Source: Actinomycetota bacterium (lineage in GTDB: Bacteria; Actinomycetota; UBA4738; HRBIN12). Taken from it: DNA of 64,000 bases. Where the stretch lies: NCBI GenBank assembly GCA_005884925.1, contig VAYU01000030.1, positions 9,123 through 73,122 on the forward strand, given 5' to 3'. The position numbers and the translations under genes were made by a program. The notes under the pieces were generated by a model that had not been told where the DNA came from, did no database searches, and was given only the letters and a program-made list of their open reading frames with translations. Positions 11,869 to 20,835 of this stretch are shown one piece after another. Positions within the stretch are counted from its first letter, which is position 1. The number at the start of each line of letters is the position of its first letter.

Positions 11869-12186
11869 ATGGCTCTTCCCACGCTCACCCCCGAACAGCG
11901 CGCGCAGGCCCTTGCGAAAGCAGCAGAGGCTCGCAAGAAGCGCGCAGAGGTCAAAGGGGAGCTGAAGTCGGGGAAGCGAACGCTCGCTGATGTTCTCAAG
12001 ACAGCGGGTGATGACGGCACCTTGGGCAAGATGAAGGTTTCGACGGTGCTCGAGTCCCTGCCGGGCGTCGGCAAGGTGCGGGCGCAGAAGATCATGGAAG
12101 AGCTGGACATCTCCGCGAGCCGTCGCGTGCGCGGGCTCGGTTCGAAGCAGCGTGAGCTGCTGCTCGACAAGTTCGGGAAGAAGTAG
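11869..12186 (+). CDS. mihF: Integration host factor, actinobacterial type (mIHF)
   Basis: Small basic nucleoid-associated protein found in Actinomycetota and unrelated to proteobacterial IHF. 105 residues from ATG 11869, chosen because AAGGAG is correctly spaced for it and because the family begins ALP.LT. ATG 11863 is only one base from the ribosome site. The C-terminal helix-hairpin-helix-like DNA-binding core is LPGVGKVRAQKIMEELDI, followed by RRVRGLGSKQRELLLDKF. It sits directly upstream of gmk-rpoZ, its conserved context in mycobacteria and Streptomyces. Confidence 0.95.
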   Translation: MALPTLTPEQRAQALAKAAEARKKRAEVKGELKSGKRTLADVLKTAGDDGTLGKMKVSTVLESLPGVGKVRAQKIMEELDISASRRVRGLGSKQRELLLDKFGKK

Positions 12187-12198
12187 CGGCTTCGCCTC

Positions 12199-12765
12199 GT
12201 GCGTCGAGGCACGCTGATCGTCATCGCCGGCCCCTCCGGGGTCGGGAAGGGGACCGTGATCGAACGGTTGCTCTCCCGGATCCCGGAGGGGCCGGCGCTT
12301 TCCGTGTCCGTCACCACCAGGGCGCCTCGGCCCGGCGAGGTCGAGGGCGTGCACTACCACTTCGTGTCGGATCAAGCCTTCGATCGGATGATCGCCGACG
12401 GATCGCTCTTGGAGTGGGCGGAGATCGTCGGTCACCGCTCGGGAACGCCCCGCCTGCCCGTCGAGGAGCTGCTCGCCGCGGGCCGGGACGTGATCTTGGA
12501 GATCGACGTGAAGGGAGCCGAACAGGTGCGCGAGCGGGTGCCCCGAGCCCTCCTGATCTTCCTGGAGCCACCGTCGCTCGATGTCCTCGAACAACGGCTC
12601 CGCGGTCGCGGGACCGAGACCGATGCGATGATCGAGGGCCGTCTGCAGCTCGCGGCCCGCGAGCTCCAGGAGAGCCCGTGGTTCCACGCCGTCGTGGTGA
12701 ACGACGACGCGGACCGCGCCGCGGACGAGGTCGCTGCTATCATCGAGGCGTCCCGTACCGCTTGA
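12199..12765 (+). CDS. gmk: Guanylate kinase
   Basis: Phosphorylates GMP/dGMP to GDP/dGDP. 188 residues with the P-loop GPSGVGKG (11-18), the GMP-binding segment [17 protein letters not shown], and the lid/catalytic region around [24 protein letters not shown] 12199 starts 12 bases after mihF, so both are probably on one transcript. The GMP-binding loop after [13 protein letters not shown] lacks the usual Tyr of the YGT motif, which is a small deviation. Confidence 0.96.
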   Translation: MRRGTLIVIAGPSGVGKGTVIERLLSRIPEGPALSVSVTTRAPRPGEVEGVHYHFVSDQAFDRMIADGSLLEWAEIVGHRSGTPRLPVEELLAAGRDVILEIDVKGAEQVRERVPRALLIFLEPPSLDVLEQRLRGRGTETDAMIEGRLQLAARELQESPWFHAVVVNDDADRAADEVAAIIEASRTA

Positions 12766-12802
12766 CCTGCTGAAAGAACCACGAACAGGAGCGTCCTTAC
12801 CG

Positions 12803-13051
12803 ATGATCGAACCCAAGATCGACGACTTGCTCGCGACGGTCGACTCCAAGTACACCTTGGTGATCCTGTCGGCGAAGCGCGCTCGCGAGATCAACTCGTA
12901 CTACAACCAGCTCGGTGAGGGGCGAGGCGAGTTCGTCCCGCCGCTCGTCGAGTCGGGTCTCCGCAACAAGCCGCTCTCGATCGCCCTCGAGGAGATCTCC
13001 GAGGGCAAGATCGACTACGAGCGCCCCGAGGAGATCATCGAGGCCGACTGA
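12803..13051 (+). CDS. rpoZ: RNA polymerase omega subunit
   Basis: Smallest RNA polymerase subunit; chaperones beta-prime assembly. The 82-residue protein has the family core [21 protein letters not shown] and a C-terminal [18 protein letters not shown] 12803 is preceded by caggagcg. Placement between gmk and coaBC is classic for Actinomycetota and other Gram-positives. Confidence 0.96.
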   Translation: MIEPKIDDLLATVDSKYTLVILSAKRAREINSYYNQLGEGRGEFVPPLVESGLRNKPLSIALEEISEGKIDYERPEEIIEAD

Positions 13052-13052
13052 C

Positions 13053-14252
13053 GTGCCCGAGCCATACGGTCGCCGGGTGCTGCTCGGTGTCACCGGTGGC
13101 ATCGCCGCATACAAGGCCGCGCTCCTCGCTCGCCTGCTATCCGACGCCGGCATGGACGTCACGGCCGTCCTCACCGCCTCGGCGACCCGGTTCGTCGGAT
13201 CCGACACCTTCTCGGCGTTGACGGGTCACCGGGCGCACGTCTCCCTCTGGAACACCCCAGGCGAGATCATCCACGTCCGTCTGGCGCACCAGACCGACGT
13301 CGCGGTCGTCGCTCCGTGCACGGCGAACATGGTGGCCAAGCTCGCGCTCGGGCTGGCCGACGATCTCCTCACATCGACGCTGCTCGAGTACGACGGTCCG
13401 CTCGTCCTCGCACCGGCGATGCACTCGGGGATGTGGGGTGCCGACGTCACGCAAGCGAACGTGACGACGCTCTCGTCGCGCGGCGTCCGGTTCGTCGGGC
13501 CGGTCGACGGTCCGCTCGCGCACGGCGACACCGGACCCGGTCGGATGAGCGAGCCTGCCGAGATCGCTGACGTTGTCTTCGCGGCCCTTCGGCCTCGTGA
13601 TCTCGACGGTGCGCGCGTGCTCGTCACGGCCGGGCCGACCCATGAACCCATCGACCCGGTCCGTTTCATCGGGAACCGCTCGAGCGGGAAGATGGGTCTG
13701 GCGATCGCCCGTGAGGCAACCGCCCGAGGCGCCGCGGTCACGTTGGTGCTCGGCCCTACCACCATCGCGCCCCCTCCCGCGATGGAGGTGGTCCATGTCG
13801 AGACGGCGGACGAGATGCGTTCGGCCGTGATCGACCGGTTCGCTGCAGCAGACGTGGTCGTGATGGCGGCCGCGGTGGCCGACTTCCGGCCGAAGGCACC
13901 GCACGAATCGAAGATGAAGAAAGAGGCAGGCATCCCCGACCTGATGCTCGAACCGACCCCGGACATCCTGGCCGAGCTGGGGGAGCGGAGGCGGGCCGGT
14001 CAGTTCCTCGTGGGCTTCGCGGCGGAGACCGACGACGTGGAGGAGGCCGGTCGGGCGAAGCTCAGGAGCAAACACCTCGATGCGCTCGTGGCCAACACCG
14101 TGGGCCGCGACGGCACGGGGTTCGGAAGCGAGACGAACCAGGCGACGATTCTGGTCGCCGACGGGCGAGATGTACCGATGCGCGCGTGGTCGAAGGCGGA
14201 GCTCGCGTCGGCCGTGTGCGACCTCGTCGCTCGGTTCACGGGCCCGCGGTGA
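13053..14252 (+). CDS. coaBC: Bifunctional phosphopantothenoylcysteine decarboxylase / phosphopantothenate-cysteine ligase
   Basis: Two consecutive steps of coenzyme A synthesis. 399 residues from GTG 13053, one base after rpoZ. The N-terminal flavoprotein (CoaC, to about residue 180) has VTGGIAAYKAALLARLL and APCTANMVAKLALGLADD. The C-terminal CoaB domain begins VLVTAGPTHEPIDPVRFI and contains NRSSGKMGLAIA and a C-terminal KHLDALVANTV. It is probably cotranscribed with rpoZ. Confidence 0.96.
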   Translation: MPEPYGRRVLLGVTGGIAAYKAALLARLLSDAGMDVTAVLTASATRFVGSDTFSALTGHRAHVSLWNTPGEIIHVRLAHQTDVAVVAPCTANMVAKLALGLADDLLTSTLLEYDGPLVLAPAMHSGMWGADVTQANVTTLSSRGVRFVGPVDGPLAHGDTGPGRMSEPAEIADVVFAALRPRDLDGARVLVTAGPTHEPIDPVRFIGNRSSGKMGLAIAREATARGAAVTLVLGPTTIAPPPAMEVVHVETADEMRSAVIDRFAAADVVVMAAAVADFRPKAPHESKMKKEAGIPDLMLEPTPDILAELGERRRAGQFLVGFAAETDDVEEAGRAKLRSKHLDALVANTVGRDGTGFGSETNQATILVADGRDVPMRAWSKAELASAVCDLVARFTGPR

Positions 14253-14301
14253 CAGCCCCGCTCCGAGCGAGGTCGTGCGTGCCGGGGACCGTACTCGCCG
14301 G

Positions 14302-14307
14302 TAGACT
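14302..14307 (+). promoter_or_regulatory. -10 element of metK (leaderless arrangement)
   Basis: TAGACT lies nine bases before the metK ATG. Transcription normally starts six to eight bases after the -10, so the mRNA would begin at or within a few bases of the start codon. There is no ribosome site before metK. No convincing -35 is visible. Confidence 0.6.
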
Positions 14308-14316
14308 CGGGCGATC

Positions 14317-15510
14317 ATGAGCACGGGCCACCTGTTCTCGTCCGAATCCGTGACCGAGGGACACCCCGACAAGCTCGCCGACCAGATCAGCGACGCCGTC
14401 TTGGACGCGATGCTCGCCAAGGACCCCAACAGCCGCGTCGCGTGCGAGACCCTGGTGACGACCGGGGTCGTGTTCGTCTCTGGGGAGATCACCACCGAGG
14501 GCTACGTCGACATCCCCTCGGTCGTTCGGAACACCGTGGTCGAGGTCGGCTACACGGATGCCCGGTTCGGGCTCGACGGGTACACCTGCGGCGTGATCAC
14601 GGCGATCCAAGAGCAATCACCCGACATCGCGATCGGCGTGGACCATGCGCTCGAGGAGCGCGAGGAGCATTCACATGACTCGTTGGACATGCTGGGCGCC
14701 GGCGACCAGGGGATGATGTTCGGGTACGCATGTCGCGAGACCGACGAGCTGATGCCGTTGCCGATCGCACTCGCGCATCGCCTCGCACGTCGCCTGTCCG
14801 ACGTTCGGAAAGCGGGCGTCGTGCCGTACCTCCGTCCCGACGGCAAGAGTCAGGTCTCGGTCGAGTATGTGGACGGCAAACCCACCCGGGTCGACACGGT
14901 GCTCATCAGCGCCCAGCACCGGGAGGAGGTCGACGTCGAGACGCTCTTGCGGCCGGATGTCGAGGCCGAGGTTATCGATCCGGTGCTCCGCGAGTTCCCG
15001 GAGCTGACCACCGAAGGTGTACGCGTCCTCGTCAATCCCACCGGGCGGTTCGAGGTCGGCGGACCGAAGGCCGACACCGGCCTCACCGGGCGCAAGATCA
15101 TCGTCGATTCCTACGGTGGTATGGCGCCGCACGGCGGTGGTGCCTTCAGCGGTAAGGATCCGACGAAGGTCGACCGCTCCGGTGCGTACATGACGAGGTA
15201 CGTGGCCAAGAACGTCGTGGCGGCCGGACTGGCGGACAAGTGCCTCCTGCAGGTGGCGTACGCGATCGGCACGGCGCACCCCGTGTCACTGATGGTCGAC
15301 ACCTCCCACACCGAGCAGGTCGATCCCGTCAAGCTCCAAGAGGCCATCTGGGAGATCTTCGACTTCCGCCCGGCGGCGATCATCCGCGATCTGGATCTGG
15401 CTCGTCCGATCTACCAGGAGACGGCCGCCTACGGACATTTCGGGCGCAAGGAGTTCCCCTGGGAGGCCGCGGATCGCGCCGACGCGCTCCGGAGCGCCGT
15501 CGGCGCCTGA
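14317..15510 (+). CDS. metK: S-adenosylmethionine synthase
   Basis: Makes S-adenosylmethionine from methionine and ATP. 397 residues. The N-terminal [18 protein letters not shown] contains the ATP/Mg-binding His and Asp; [16 protein letters not shown] is the family signature hexapeptide region; the glycine-rich loop [16 protein letters not shown] lies in the C-terminal third. No ribosome site precedes ATG 14317, consistent with the -10 at 14302 driving a leaderless message. The priA coding region begins almost immediately after it. Confidence 0.97.
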   Translation: MSTGHLFSSESVTEGHPDKLADQISDAVLDAMLAKDPNSRVACETLVTTGVVFVSGEITTEGYVDIPSVVRNTVVEVGYTDARFGLDGYTCGVITAIQEQSPDIAIGVDHALEEREEHSHDSLDMLGAGDQGMMFGYACRETDELMPLPIALAHRLARRLSDVRKAGVVPYLRPDGKSQVSVEYVDGKPTRVDTVLISAQHREEVDVETLLRPDVEAEVIDPVLREFPELTTEGVRVLVNPTGRFEVGGPKADTGLTGRKIIVDSYGGMAPHGGGAFSGKDPTKVDRSGAYMTRYVAKNVVAAGLADKCLLQVAYAIGTAHPVSLMVDTSHTEQVDPVKLQEAIWEIFDFRPAAIIRDLDLARPIYQETAAYGHFGRKEFPWEAADRADALRSAVGA

Positions 15511-15520
15511 GGCACTCTCG

Positions 15521-17311
15521 GGTCCGGTCGCGGTCTGCATCGACCGGCCGGTCCTCTCCCTCGACCGGCCGTTCACGTACACGCTCCCGGCCGAGCTCGA
15601 TGCCGGGGTCGGCTCGTACGTCCGCGTCCGGTTCCACGGCAAGCTGACGCGCGCGTGGATCGTGGGTCCCGCCGAGGAGCTCCCCGGCAGGATGCTCCCG
15701 GTGATGCGGCTCGTCTCCCCGGTCCGGTTCTTCGACGAACCGATGCTCCAGCTCGCGAGGTGGACCAGCGAGCGATACGTTGCGCCGCTGGCCACGGTGC
15801 TCGGCGTGCTGTCGCCGCCGAGGGTGGCGGGGGAAGAGACCGTCGCTGCGGGAACGAGCGACGGCGCCGAGCACCGTCCCGCGAACCCGGAAGGACCGGA
15901 GGAGGCGACGGTTCCGGCCACCCTCTCGGGGTATCGGGGTGGGACAGAGATGCTCGAGGCGATCGGGAGGGCGTCGGGGACGTTCCTCCTGCGGCCGGCG
16001 CCCGAGGATGAGCAGGCCGTCGCGGTCCACGCCGTCAAAGCATGCCTCGCCCAGGCGCGGCGTGCGATCGTGGTGGTACCCGAGGCGACACCGGTGCCCG
16101 CGACGGCGACGGCGCTCCGAGCGGCGTTCGGCGATCGGGTCTGTCTGTACCTCGGAGGCGACAAGCGGCAGCGCTACCGGGACTGGCTCGCCCTCCGAGA
16201 CGGTCGCTACGACGTCGTCGTCGGTACGCGTCCCGCGGTGTTCTCGCCGCTGCGCGACGTCGGGCTCGTGTACGTGTCCCGGGAGTCCCACGCCGCGCAC
16301 CGAGACGATCGTGCCCCCTACCACCATGTCCGGGACATCGCCCTCCAGCGAACCCGGCTATCGGGCGGCGCGTGCGTGCTGGCCGCCCTCTGCCCGACCG
16401 GGGAGGCGGCGGCGCTCGGTCTCCCGGTCGTGATGCCAGCCGATCGGCGGTGGCCGCTGGTGGAGGTCGTTCGTCCCGGACCCGAAGGGAGGGCCAGCCG
16501 GCTCGTGCAGGCCCTGCGCACGGTCCGGCGGGGCTTCCTCTACGCGCCGATGCCCGGGTACGGGGTTGCCGAGGTCTGTCGCACCTGCGGCCAACCGGCC
16601 GCGTGCGCGTCGTGTGGGGGGCTGCTTCGCGCCGAGTCGGGACAGGTGCGCTGCATCGTCTGCTCTTCCTTGGGCGTCTGTGCCGTCTGCGGTGGCTCGA
16701 CCTTCGGGATCCGGCGCGGTGGTGCCGAGCACGTCGAACGATGGGCCGCCCGGAGCGCTTCGGTGCCGGTCGCGCGGCCCTCCCGTCCGAGGCTGCCGAA
16801 GCTCACCGGCGAGATCGTCGTGGGAGGGACCGAGTTCGTTCGCGATCTCGGCCCGGGGGACCTGGATCTCGTGGCCGTGCTGGACGCGGATGCAGCGGCC
16901 CGCCGGCCGGGCCTGGCCGCGCGCGAGCGCGCGCTCGCGATCTGGATGGAGGCGGTCGGTTGGGCCCGGCCGGCGGGCCGCGCCATCGTGCAGAGCTCGC
17001 ACCCGTCGGATCCCGCCGTGCAGGCACTCGTCCGTGGGAACCCCGATCGGTTCCTCGCACGGGAGGGGGAGCAGCGGGCCGCCGCGGGGTTCCCGGTGGG
17101 TGCGCCGGTGTTCCGGGTGATCGGCGGCGATGGTTTGGAGGCAGCCCTGGCGGAGCACCGACCGCTGACATCGCTGGTCACGACGCTCGGGAACCGGACG
17201 ATATGCTTGCTCGCGCTCGAGGCTGGACGCGTCCCCGGTTTCAGCCGAGCGATGCGCGACCTGGCGGTCGAGGGGGTCGTTGAGCGCGTCGAGGCGGAGC
17301 CGCATCTGTAG
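15521..17311 (+). CDS. priA: Primosomal protein N' (PriA), actinobacterial form without helicase motifs
   Basis: Replication-restart protein. Homology to the PriA N-terminal 3'-OH-binding domain begins at about 15521 (GPVAVCIDRPVLSLDRPFTY), but no ATG, GTG or TTG occurs in frame between the metK stop and GTG 15662; starting at 15662 would remove this domain. The start must therefore be non-canonical, or there is a sequence error. Eight zinc-ligand cysteines are intact: CRTCGQPAACASC and CIVCSSLGVCAVC. No Walker A or DEAH-type box is visible, as is known for mycobacterial PriA, so helicase activity is unlikely. About 596 residues. Confidence 0.85.
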   Translation, partial: GPVAVCIDRPVLSLDRPFTYTLPAELDAGVGSYVRVRFHGKLTRAWIVGPAEELPGRMLPVMRLVSPVRFFDEPMLQLARWTSERYVAPLATVLGVLSPPRVAGEETVAAGTSDGAEHRPANPEGPEEATVPATLSGYRGGTEMLEAIGRASGTFLLRPAPEDEQAVAVHAVKACLAQARRAIVVVPEATPVPATATALRAAFGDRVCLYLGGDKRQRYRDWLALRDGRYDVVVGTRPAVFSPLRDVGLVYVSRESHAAHRDDRAPYHHVRDIALQRTRLSGGACVLAALCPTGEAAALGLPVVMPADRRWPLVEVVRPGPEGRASRLVQALRTVRRGFLYAPMPGYGVAEVCRTCGQPAACASCGGLLRAESGQVRCIVCSSLGVCAVCGGSTFGIRRGGAEHVERWAARSASVPVARPSRPRLPKLTGEIVVGGTEFVRDLGPGDLDLVAVLDADAAARRPGLAARERALAIWMEAVGWARPAGRAIVQSSHPSDPAVQALVRGNPDRFLAREGEQRAAAGFPVGAPVFRVIGGDGLEAALAEHRPLTSLVTTLGNRTICLLALEAGRVPGFSRAMRDLAVEGVVERVEAEPHL

Positions 17312-17321
17312 GAGTCTGATC

Positions 17322-17843
17322 ATGATCGTGCCCATCCGGATGCTCGGTGACCCCGTGCTGCGCGAGCATGCGAAGCCGGTCACCGAGTTCGATGGGAAGC
17401 TCGGTCGGATGGCCGATGACATGCTCGAGACGATGTACGCGGCGCCGGGGGTCGGGCTCGCGGGCCCCCAGGTCGGGATCTCGCTCCGCCTGTTCGTGCT
17501 GGACGACGGACAGATCGGTCCGACGTTCATCGCCAACCCCATCCTGCTCGATCCGTCGGGCACGGTGGTGGAGGAGGAAGGGTGCTTGTCGATCCCGGGC
17601 CCGTACCACCCGACGCCCCGATCCGAGCGGATCCGATGTCGGGGGCAGGATGTGAAGGGGAAGGACGTCGAGATGGAGGGGGAGGGTCTGCTCGCGCGGA
17701 TCTTCCAGCACGAGACCGATCACCTCGACGGGGTGCTCTACATCGATCGGCTGGATGAGGGGGGGCGCCGCGAGGTGCTGGCCGATCTCCGGCGGTTCGA
17801 GCTCGGTCTCCAGGAGCCGCGAGCACGCAGGCGTCCGGAATGA
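17322..17843 (+). CDS. def: Peptide deformylase
   Basis: Removes the formyl group from nascent proteins. 173 residues from ATG 17322, with AGGAG seven bases upstream overlapping the priA stop. The three family motifs are present: GVGLAGPQVG, EEGCLSIPG with the metal Cys, and QHETDHLDG with the HExxH metal ligands. It adjoins fmt, so the formylation and deformylation steps are encoded together. Confidence 0.97.
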   Translation: MIVPIRMLGDPVLREHAKPVTEFDGKLGRMADDMLETMYAAPGVGLAGPQVGISLRLFVLDDGQIGPTFIANPILLDPSGTVVEEEGCLSIPGPYHPTPRSERIRCRGQDVKGKDVEMEGEGLLARIFQHETDHLDGVLYIDRLDEGGRREVLADLRRFELGLQEPRARRRPE

Positions 17844-17852
17844 ATCGTCGCC

Positions 17853-17858
17853 TATCCT
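17853..17858 (+). promoter_or_regulatory. -10 element of fmt (leaderless arrangement)
   Basis: TATCCT lies seven bases before the GTG of fmt, in the 22-base def-fmt gap. No ribosome site precedes fmt. Read-through from def is an alternative source of fmt mRNA. Confidence 0.5.
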
Positions 17859-17865
17859 GCGCAGC

Positions 17866-18807
17866 GTGACCGTCCGCGTCGCGTTCCTCGGTAACGACCG
17901 ATGGTCCGTGCCGCCGCTCGAGGCGATCCTCGGCGAACCTGATCTCGAGCCGGTGCTGGTCGTCACGAACCCGGCGAAGCCGGCGGGCCGCGGTTCCCAG
18001 CCGACCAGGACGGCCGTCGCGGAGGTCGCGGTGCGTGCGCAGCTGCCGTTGCTCGAAGCCGAGAGCCTCCGCATGGGCGCATCGCTCGAGGCTCTGCTGG
18101 GGGTTGCGCCGGACGTCGTGGTCGTTGTCGCGTACGGTGAGATCCTCCAACGCGAGGTTCTCGAGGCCGGTCCGTTCGGCGCGCTCAACCTGCACTTCTC
18201 CTTGCTCCCCAGGTGGCGAGGTGCCGCTCCGGTCCAGCACGCGCTCCTCGCGGGCGACGACGTGACCGGGGTGACCGTCATGCGGATGGACGAAGGCCTC
18301 GACACGGGGCCGATCCTCAATCAGCTCGAGGAGCAGATCCGGCCCGAGGACGATGCCGGATCCCTGGGCGCGCGTCTCGCGCACAACGGCGGGATGTTGC
18401 TCGTCGGCGTGCTCCGGATGCTGCCGGGAGGAGGTGTCCCCGCGAGGCCGCAGGACGATCGCCTGGTCACGTGGGCGCCCCGGCTGCTGGCCGAGGATCG
18501 CGTGCTCGATTGGACGTTGCCGGCGGACGCGATCGTCCGGCGCGTCCGCGCGCTCGCACCGGAGCCCGGCGCGAGCACGCGGTTCCGTGATGAGCCGCTC
18601 AAGGTGATCGCCGCGGGGGTGGATCACGACCCGTCGCGACCGGAGGCTCCCGGGACCGTGGTGGGGACCGACCACCGTGGTGTGCTCGTCGCGAGCGGGC
18701 GGGGCGGGGTCCGGCTGGTGGAGGTCGCCCCGGCCGGCCGGAAGCGCATGGCGGCGTCGGCATGGGCACGGGGCGCGCGGTTCGACGGTGACGAGCGGCT
18801 GGGATGA
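17866..18807 (+). CDS. fmt: Methionyl-tRNA formyltransferase
   Basis: Formylates initiator Met-tRNA using 10-formyltetrahydrofolate. 313 residues from GTG 17866, which gives the normal N-terminus VRVAFLGNDRWSVPPLEAI. The catalytic region LNLHFSLLPRWRGAAPVQ supplies the Asn and His, and MDEGLDTGPIL follows. The C-terminal OB-like tRNA-binding domain ends with the RLVEVAPAGRKRM segment. It overlaps rsmB by four bases (ATGA). Confidence 0.96.
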   Translation: MTVRVAFLGNDRWSVPPLEAILGEPDLEPVLVVTNPAKPAGRGSQPTRTAVAEVAVRAQLPLLEAESLRMGASLEALLGVAPDVVVVVAYGEILQREVLEAGPFGALNLHFSLLPRWRGAAPVQHALLAGDDVTGVTVMRMDEGLDTGPILNQLEEQIRPEDDAGSLGARLAHNGGMLLVGVLRMLPGGGVPARPQDDRLVTWAPRLLAEDRVLDWTLPADAIVRRVRALAPEPGASTRFRDEPLKVIAAGVDHDPSRPEAPGTVVGTDHRGVLVASGRGGVRLVEVAPAGRKRMAASAWARGARFDGDERLG

Positions 18808-20117
18808 GCTCACGGCCGAGGCCGACGGCGCGCGCCGTCGCGCTCGAGGCGATCCGACGGGTGATCGACGAGCGGGCGTACTCGAACCTGCTGGTGCCTG
18901 CGCTGCTCGGGCGCTCCGGGTTGGACGAACGGGATCGGGCCTTCGCCGCCGAGCTCGCGTACGGAACGCTGCGGCGTCGCATCCCCCTCGACCACGCGAT
19001 CGAAACGCGCGCGAACAGGCCGATCGCCCGGATGACCCCCGGAGCGAGGCACGCGATGCGGCTGGGCGCGTACCAGCTCGCGTACACCTCCGTGCCGCCG
19101 CACGCGGCCGTCGGCGAGACCGTCGGCCTGGTCGGGGCCAGCGAGCGTGGCTTCGTGAACGCCGTCCTGCGTCGACTCGCGGCCGACCCGCCGCCGGCGC
19201 CCGAGGGGGACGACGACGATGCGGTGAGCCTGCGGACCGGGCTCGCGGCCTGGGCGGTGCGTGAGCTCAGGGTCGCGTTGGGTCGCGAGACGGAGACGGC
19301 GGCGGCCGCGTTCGCCGAGCGCGGCCGTCTCTGCATCCGTGCGAACAGCCCCAGGGCCGGTGTCGACGCGCTGATCGAAGCGTTGCGGGACGACGGCCGC
19401 GATCCGCGGCCGTCGCCCCTCGATCCGGACTGCGTCCTGCTCGACCGCGGCGATCCCACCACCCTTCCCGGGTTCCGGGAAGGGTGGTTCGCCATCCAGG
19501 ACCATGCCTCGGCGTTCGTCGTGCGCGTCCTCGACCCCCGTCCGGGGGAGCGCATCGTAGACGTCTGCGCCGCTCCCGGCGGCAAGGCGCTCCACGCGGC
19601 CGGGCTCGTCGGCCCGCCGGGGGACGTGGTCGCTGCCGATCGGAACGAGCGGCGTGTCGGGCTGATCCGACGCGAGGCGGGTCGTCTGGGCCTCGCACCG
19701 TGGATCGTGGTGCACGACGCGACTCGGCCGGCGCTCGCCGACGGCTTCGATCGCGTACTCGTGGACGCACCGTGCAGCGGGATCGGCTCGGCGCGTCGCC
19801 GCCCGGAGCTCCTGTGGCGGGTCGACGCGGAGCGGCTCACGTCCCTCGCCGGGCGGCAGCTCAGCCTCTTGGAGGCGGCGGCCGACCTGGTGCGGCCCGG
19901 CGGCCGACTGGTTTACTCGGTCTGCACGTTCCCGCGGGCCGAGACCGAGGCGGTCTGCGATGCGCTGCTCCGCCTGCGCGGCGATCTTCGGCCGCTCGCG
20001 ACCGCCGGTCCGGACGGAACCTCGGAGCGGCATCGCCTGTGGCCGCATCGGGACGGGTCGGACGGCATGTTCGTGGCGGCGTTCTCCCGATCATCCGCCG
20101 TCATCGCGGCTGGTTGA
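18804..20117 (+). CDS. rsmB: 16S rRNA (cytosine-C5) methyltransferase RsmB/Fmu
   Basis: 437 residues: an N-terminal NusB-like RNA-binding domain (about 1-140) and a C-terminal Rossmann methyltransferase. The SAM motif is DVCAAPGGKALHAA. The two characteristic cysteines are in VDAPCSGIGSARRRPE (motif IV) and VYSVCTFPRAE (motif VI). It methylates C967 of 16S rRNA in E. coli. ATGA overlap with fmt, as in many bacteria. Confidence 0.95.
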   Translation: MSSRPRPTARAVALEAIRRVIDERAYSNLLVPALLGRSGLDERDRAFAAELAYGTLRRRIPLDHAIETRANRPIARMTPGARHAMRLGAYQLAYTSVPPHAAVGETVGLVGASERGFVNAVLRRLAADPPPAPEGDDDDAVSLRTGLAAWAVRELRVALGRETETAAAAFAERGRLCIRANSPRAGVDALIEALRDDGRDPRPSPLDPDCVLLDRGDPTTLPGFREGWFAIQDHASAFVVRVLDPRPGERIVDVCAAPGGKALHAAGLVGPPGDVVAADRNERRVGLIRREAGRLGLAPWIVVHDATRPALADGFDRVLVDAPCSGIGSARRRPELLWRVDAERLTSLAGRQLSLLEAAADLVRPGGRLVYSVCTFPRAETEAVCDALLRLRGDLRPLATAGPDGTSERHRLWPHRDGSDGMFVAAFSRSSAVIAAG

Positions 20118-20141
20118 GCGCCCGGATGCGACGGGTACGAT
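20114..20141 (+). promoter_or_regulatory. Promoter of rpe (leaderless arrangement)
   Basis: TTGAGC (20114-20119) and TACGAT (20136-20141), 16-base spacer, with the -10 ending nine bases before the rpe ATG. The -35 overlaps the rsmB stop codon. No ribosome site is present between the -10 and ATG 20151. Confidence 0.6.
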
Positions 20142-20150
20142 ACGCGCGTC

Positions 20151-20834
20151 ATGGGCAAGCTCTCTGCATCGATCCTCGCGGCGGATCTGGCGCGTCTCGG
20201 CGAAGAAGTGAAGCTGGTCGAACCGTATGCCGAGGTCATCCATGTGGACATCATGGATGGGCACTTCGTGCCCCCGATCGCGCTGGGCGCGGTCGTGGTC
20301 CGGAGCCTCCGGCCCGTGACGGAGCGACCCCTCCACGGCCACCTGATGGTCGACGCGCCCGAGGCGTACTTCGACGAGCTCCGCGAGGCCGGTCTTGACG
20401 TGGTGAGTTTCCATCTCGAGGCGGTTCCCGATCCCGGTCCGGCGATCCGCAAAGCACGTGAGGCCGGGCTGGGTGTCGGTCTGACCGTCAACCTCGAGAC
20501 GCCGCTCGAAGCCGCCGCGCCATACCTCGAAGAGATCGATGACCTGATGCTGATGAGCATCCGTCCCGGGTGGTCCTTCCAGCAGCTCAACCCGGAGGTG
20601 TATCCGCGCCTGGAAGCGGCGCGCGGCCAGATCGACCGGCGGAACCCCGCCGTCGATCTGGAGATCGACGGCGGGGTGAAGATCGAGAACGCCGCCCGCG
20701 CGATCGACGCAGGCGCGAACGTCTTGGTCGCCGCCTCGGGCGTGTTCGCCCAGCCGGATCCGTCGGCGGCGGCTCGGGCTCTCGCCGAGATCGCAGCGAC
20801 CGAACCGGCCAGGCCGACCGGAAAGGTTCACTGA
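20151..20834 (+). CDS. rpe: Ribulose-phosphate 3-epimerase
   Basis: Interconverts ribulose 5-phosphate and xylulose 5-phosphate in the pentose phosphate pathway. A 227-residue TIM barrel with the metal site in VIHVDIMDGHFVPPIALG, HLMVDAPEAY, the phosphate/loop segment LMSIRPGWSFQQ (family: MSVNPGFGGQ), and DLEIDGGVKIENA. The LMSIRPGWSFQQ version departs from the usual V(N/E)PGFGGQ. The following response-regulator gene starts one base after the stop, so the pair is cotranscribed. Confidence 0.95.
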   Translation: MGKLSASILAADLARLGEEVKLVEPYAEVIHVDIMDGHFVPPIALGAVVVRSLRPVTERPLHGHLMVDAPEAYFDELREAGLDVVSFHLEAVPDPGPAIRKAREAGLGVGLTVNLETPLEAAAPYLEEIDDLMLMSIRPGWSFQQLNPEVYPRLEAARGQIDRRNPAVDLEIDGGVKIENAARAIDAGANVLVAASGVFAQPDPSAAARALAEIAATEPARPTGKVH

Positions 20835-20835
20835 G

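Noticed and set aside
9853-12894. Minus-strand open frame of about 1000 codons antisense to pyrK, pyrD, pyrF, mihF and gmk
   Set aside because: Composition-driven shadow. Long stop-free antisense frames are expected in this high-GC DNA, the translation is Arg/His/Asp-rich and resembles no family, and it spans several well-supported genes and two promoters.
16042-17283. Helicase domain expected in PriA
   Set aside because: No Walker A or DEAH-like box was found, but this is the known actinobacterial PriA state, not a truncation.
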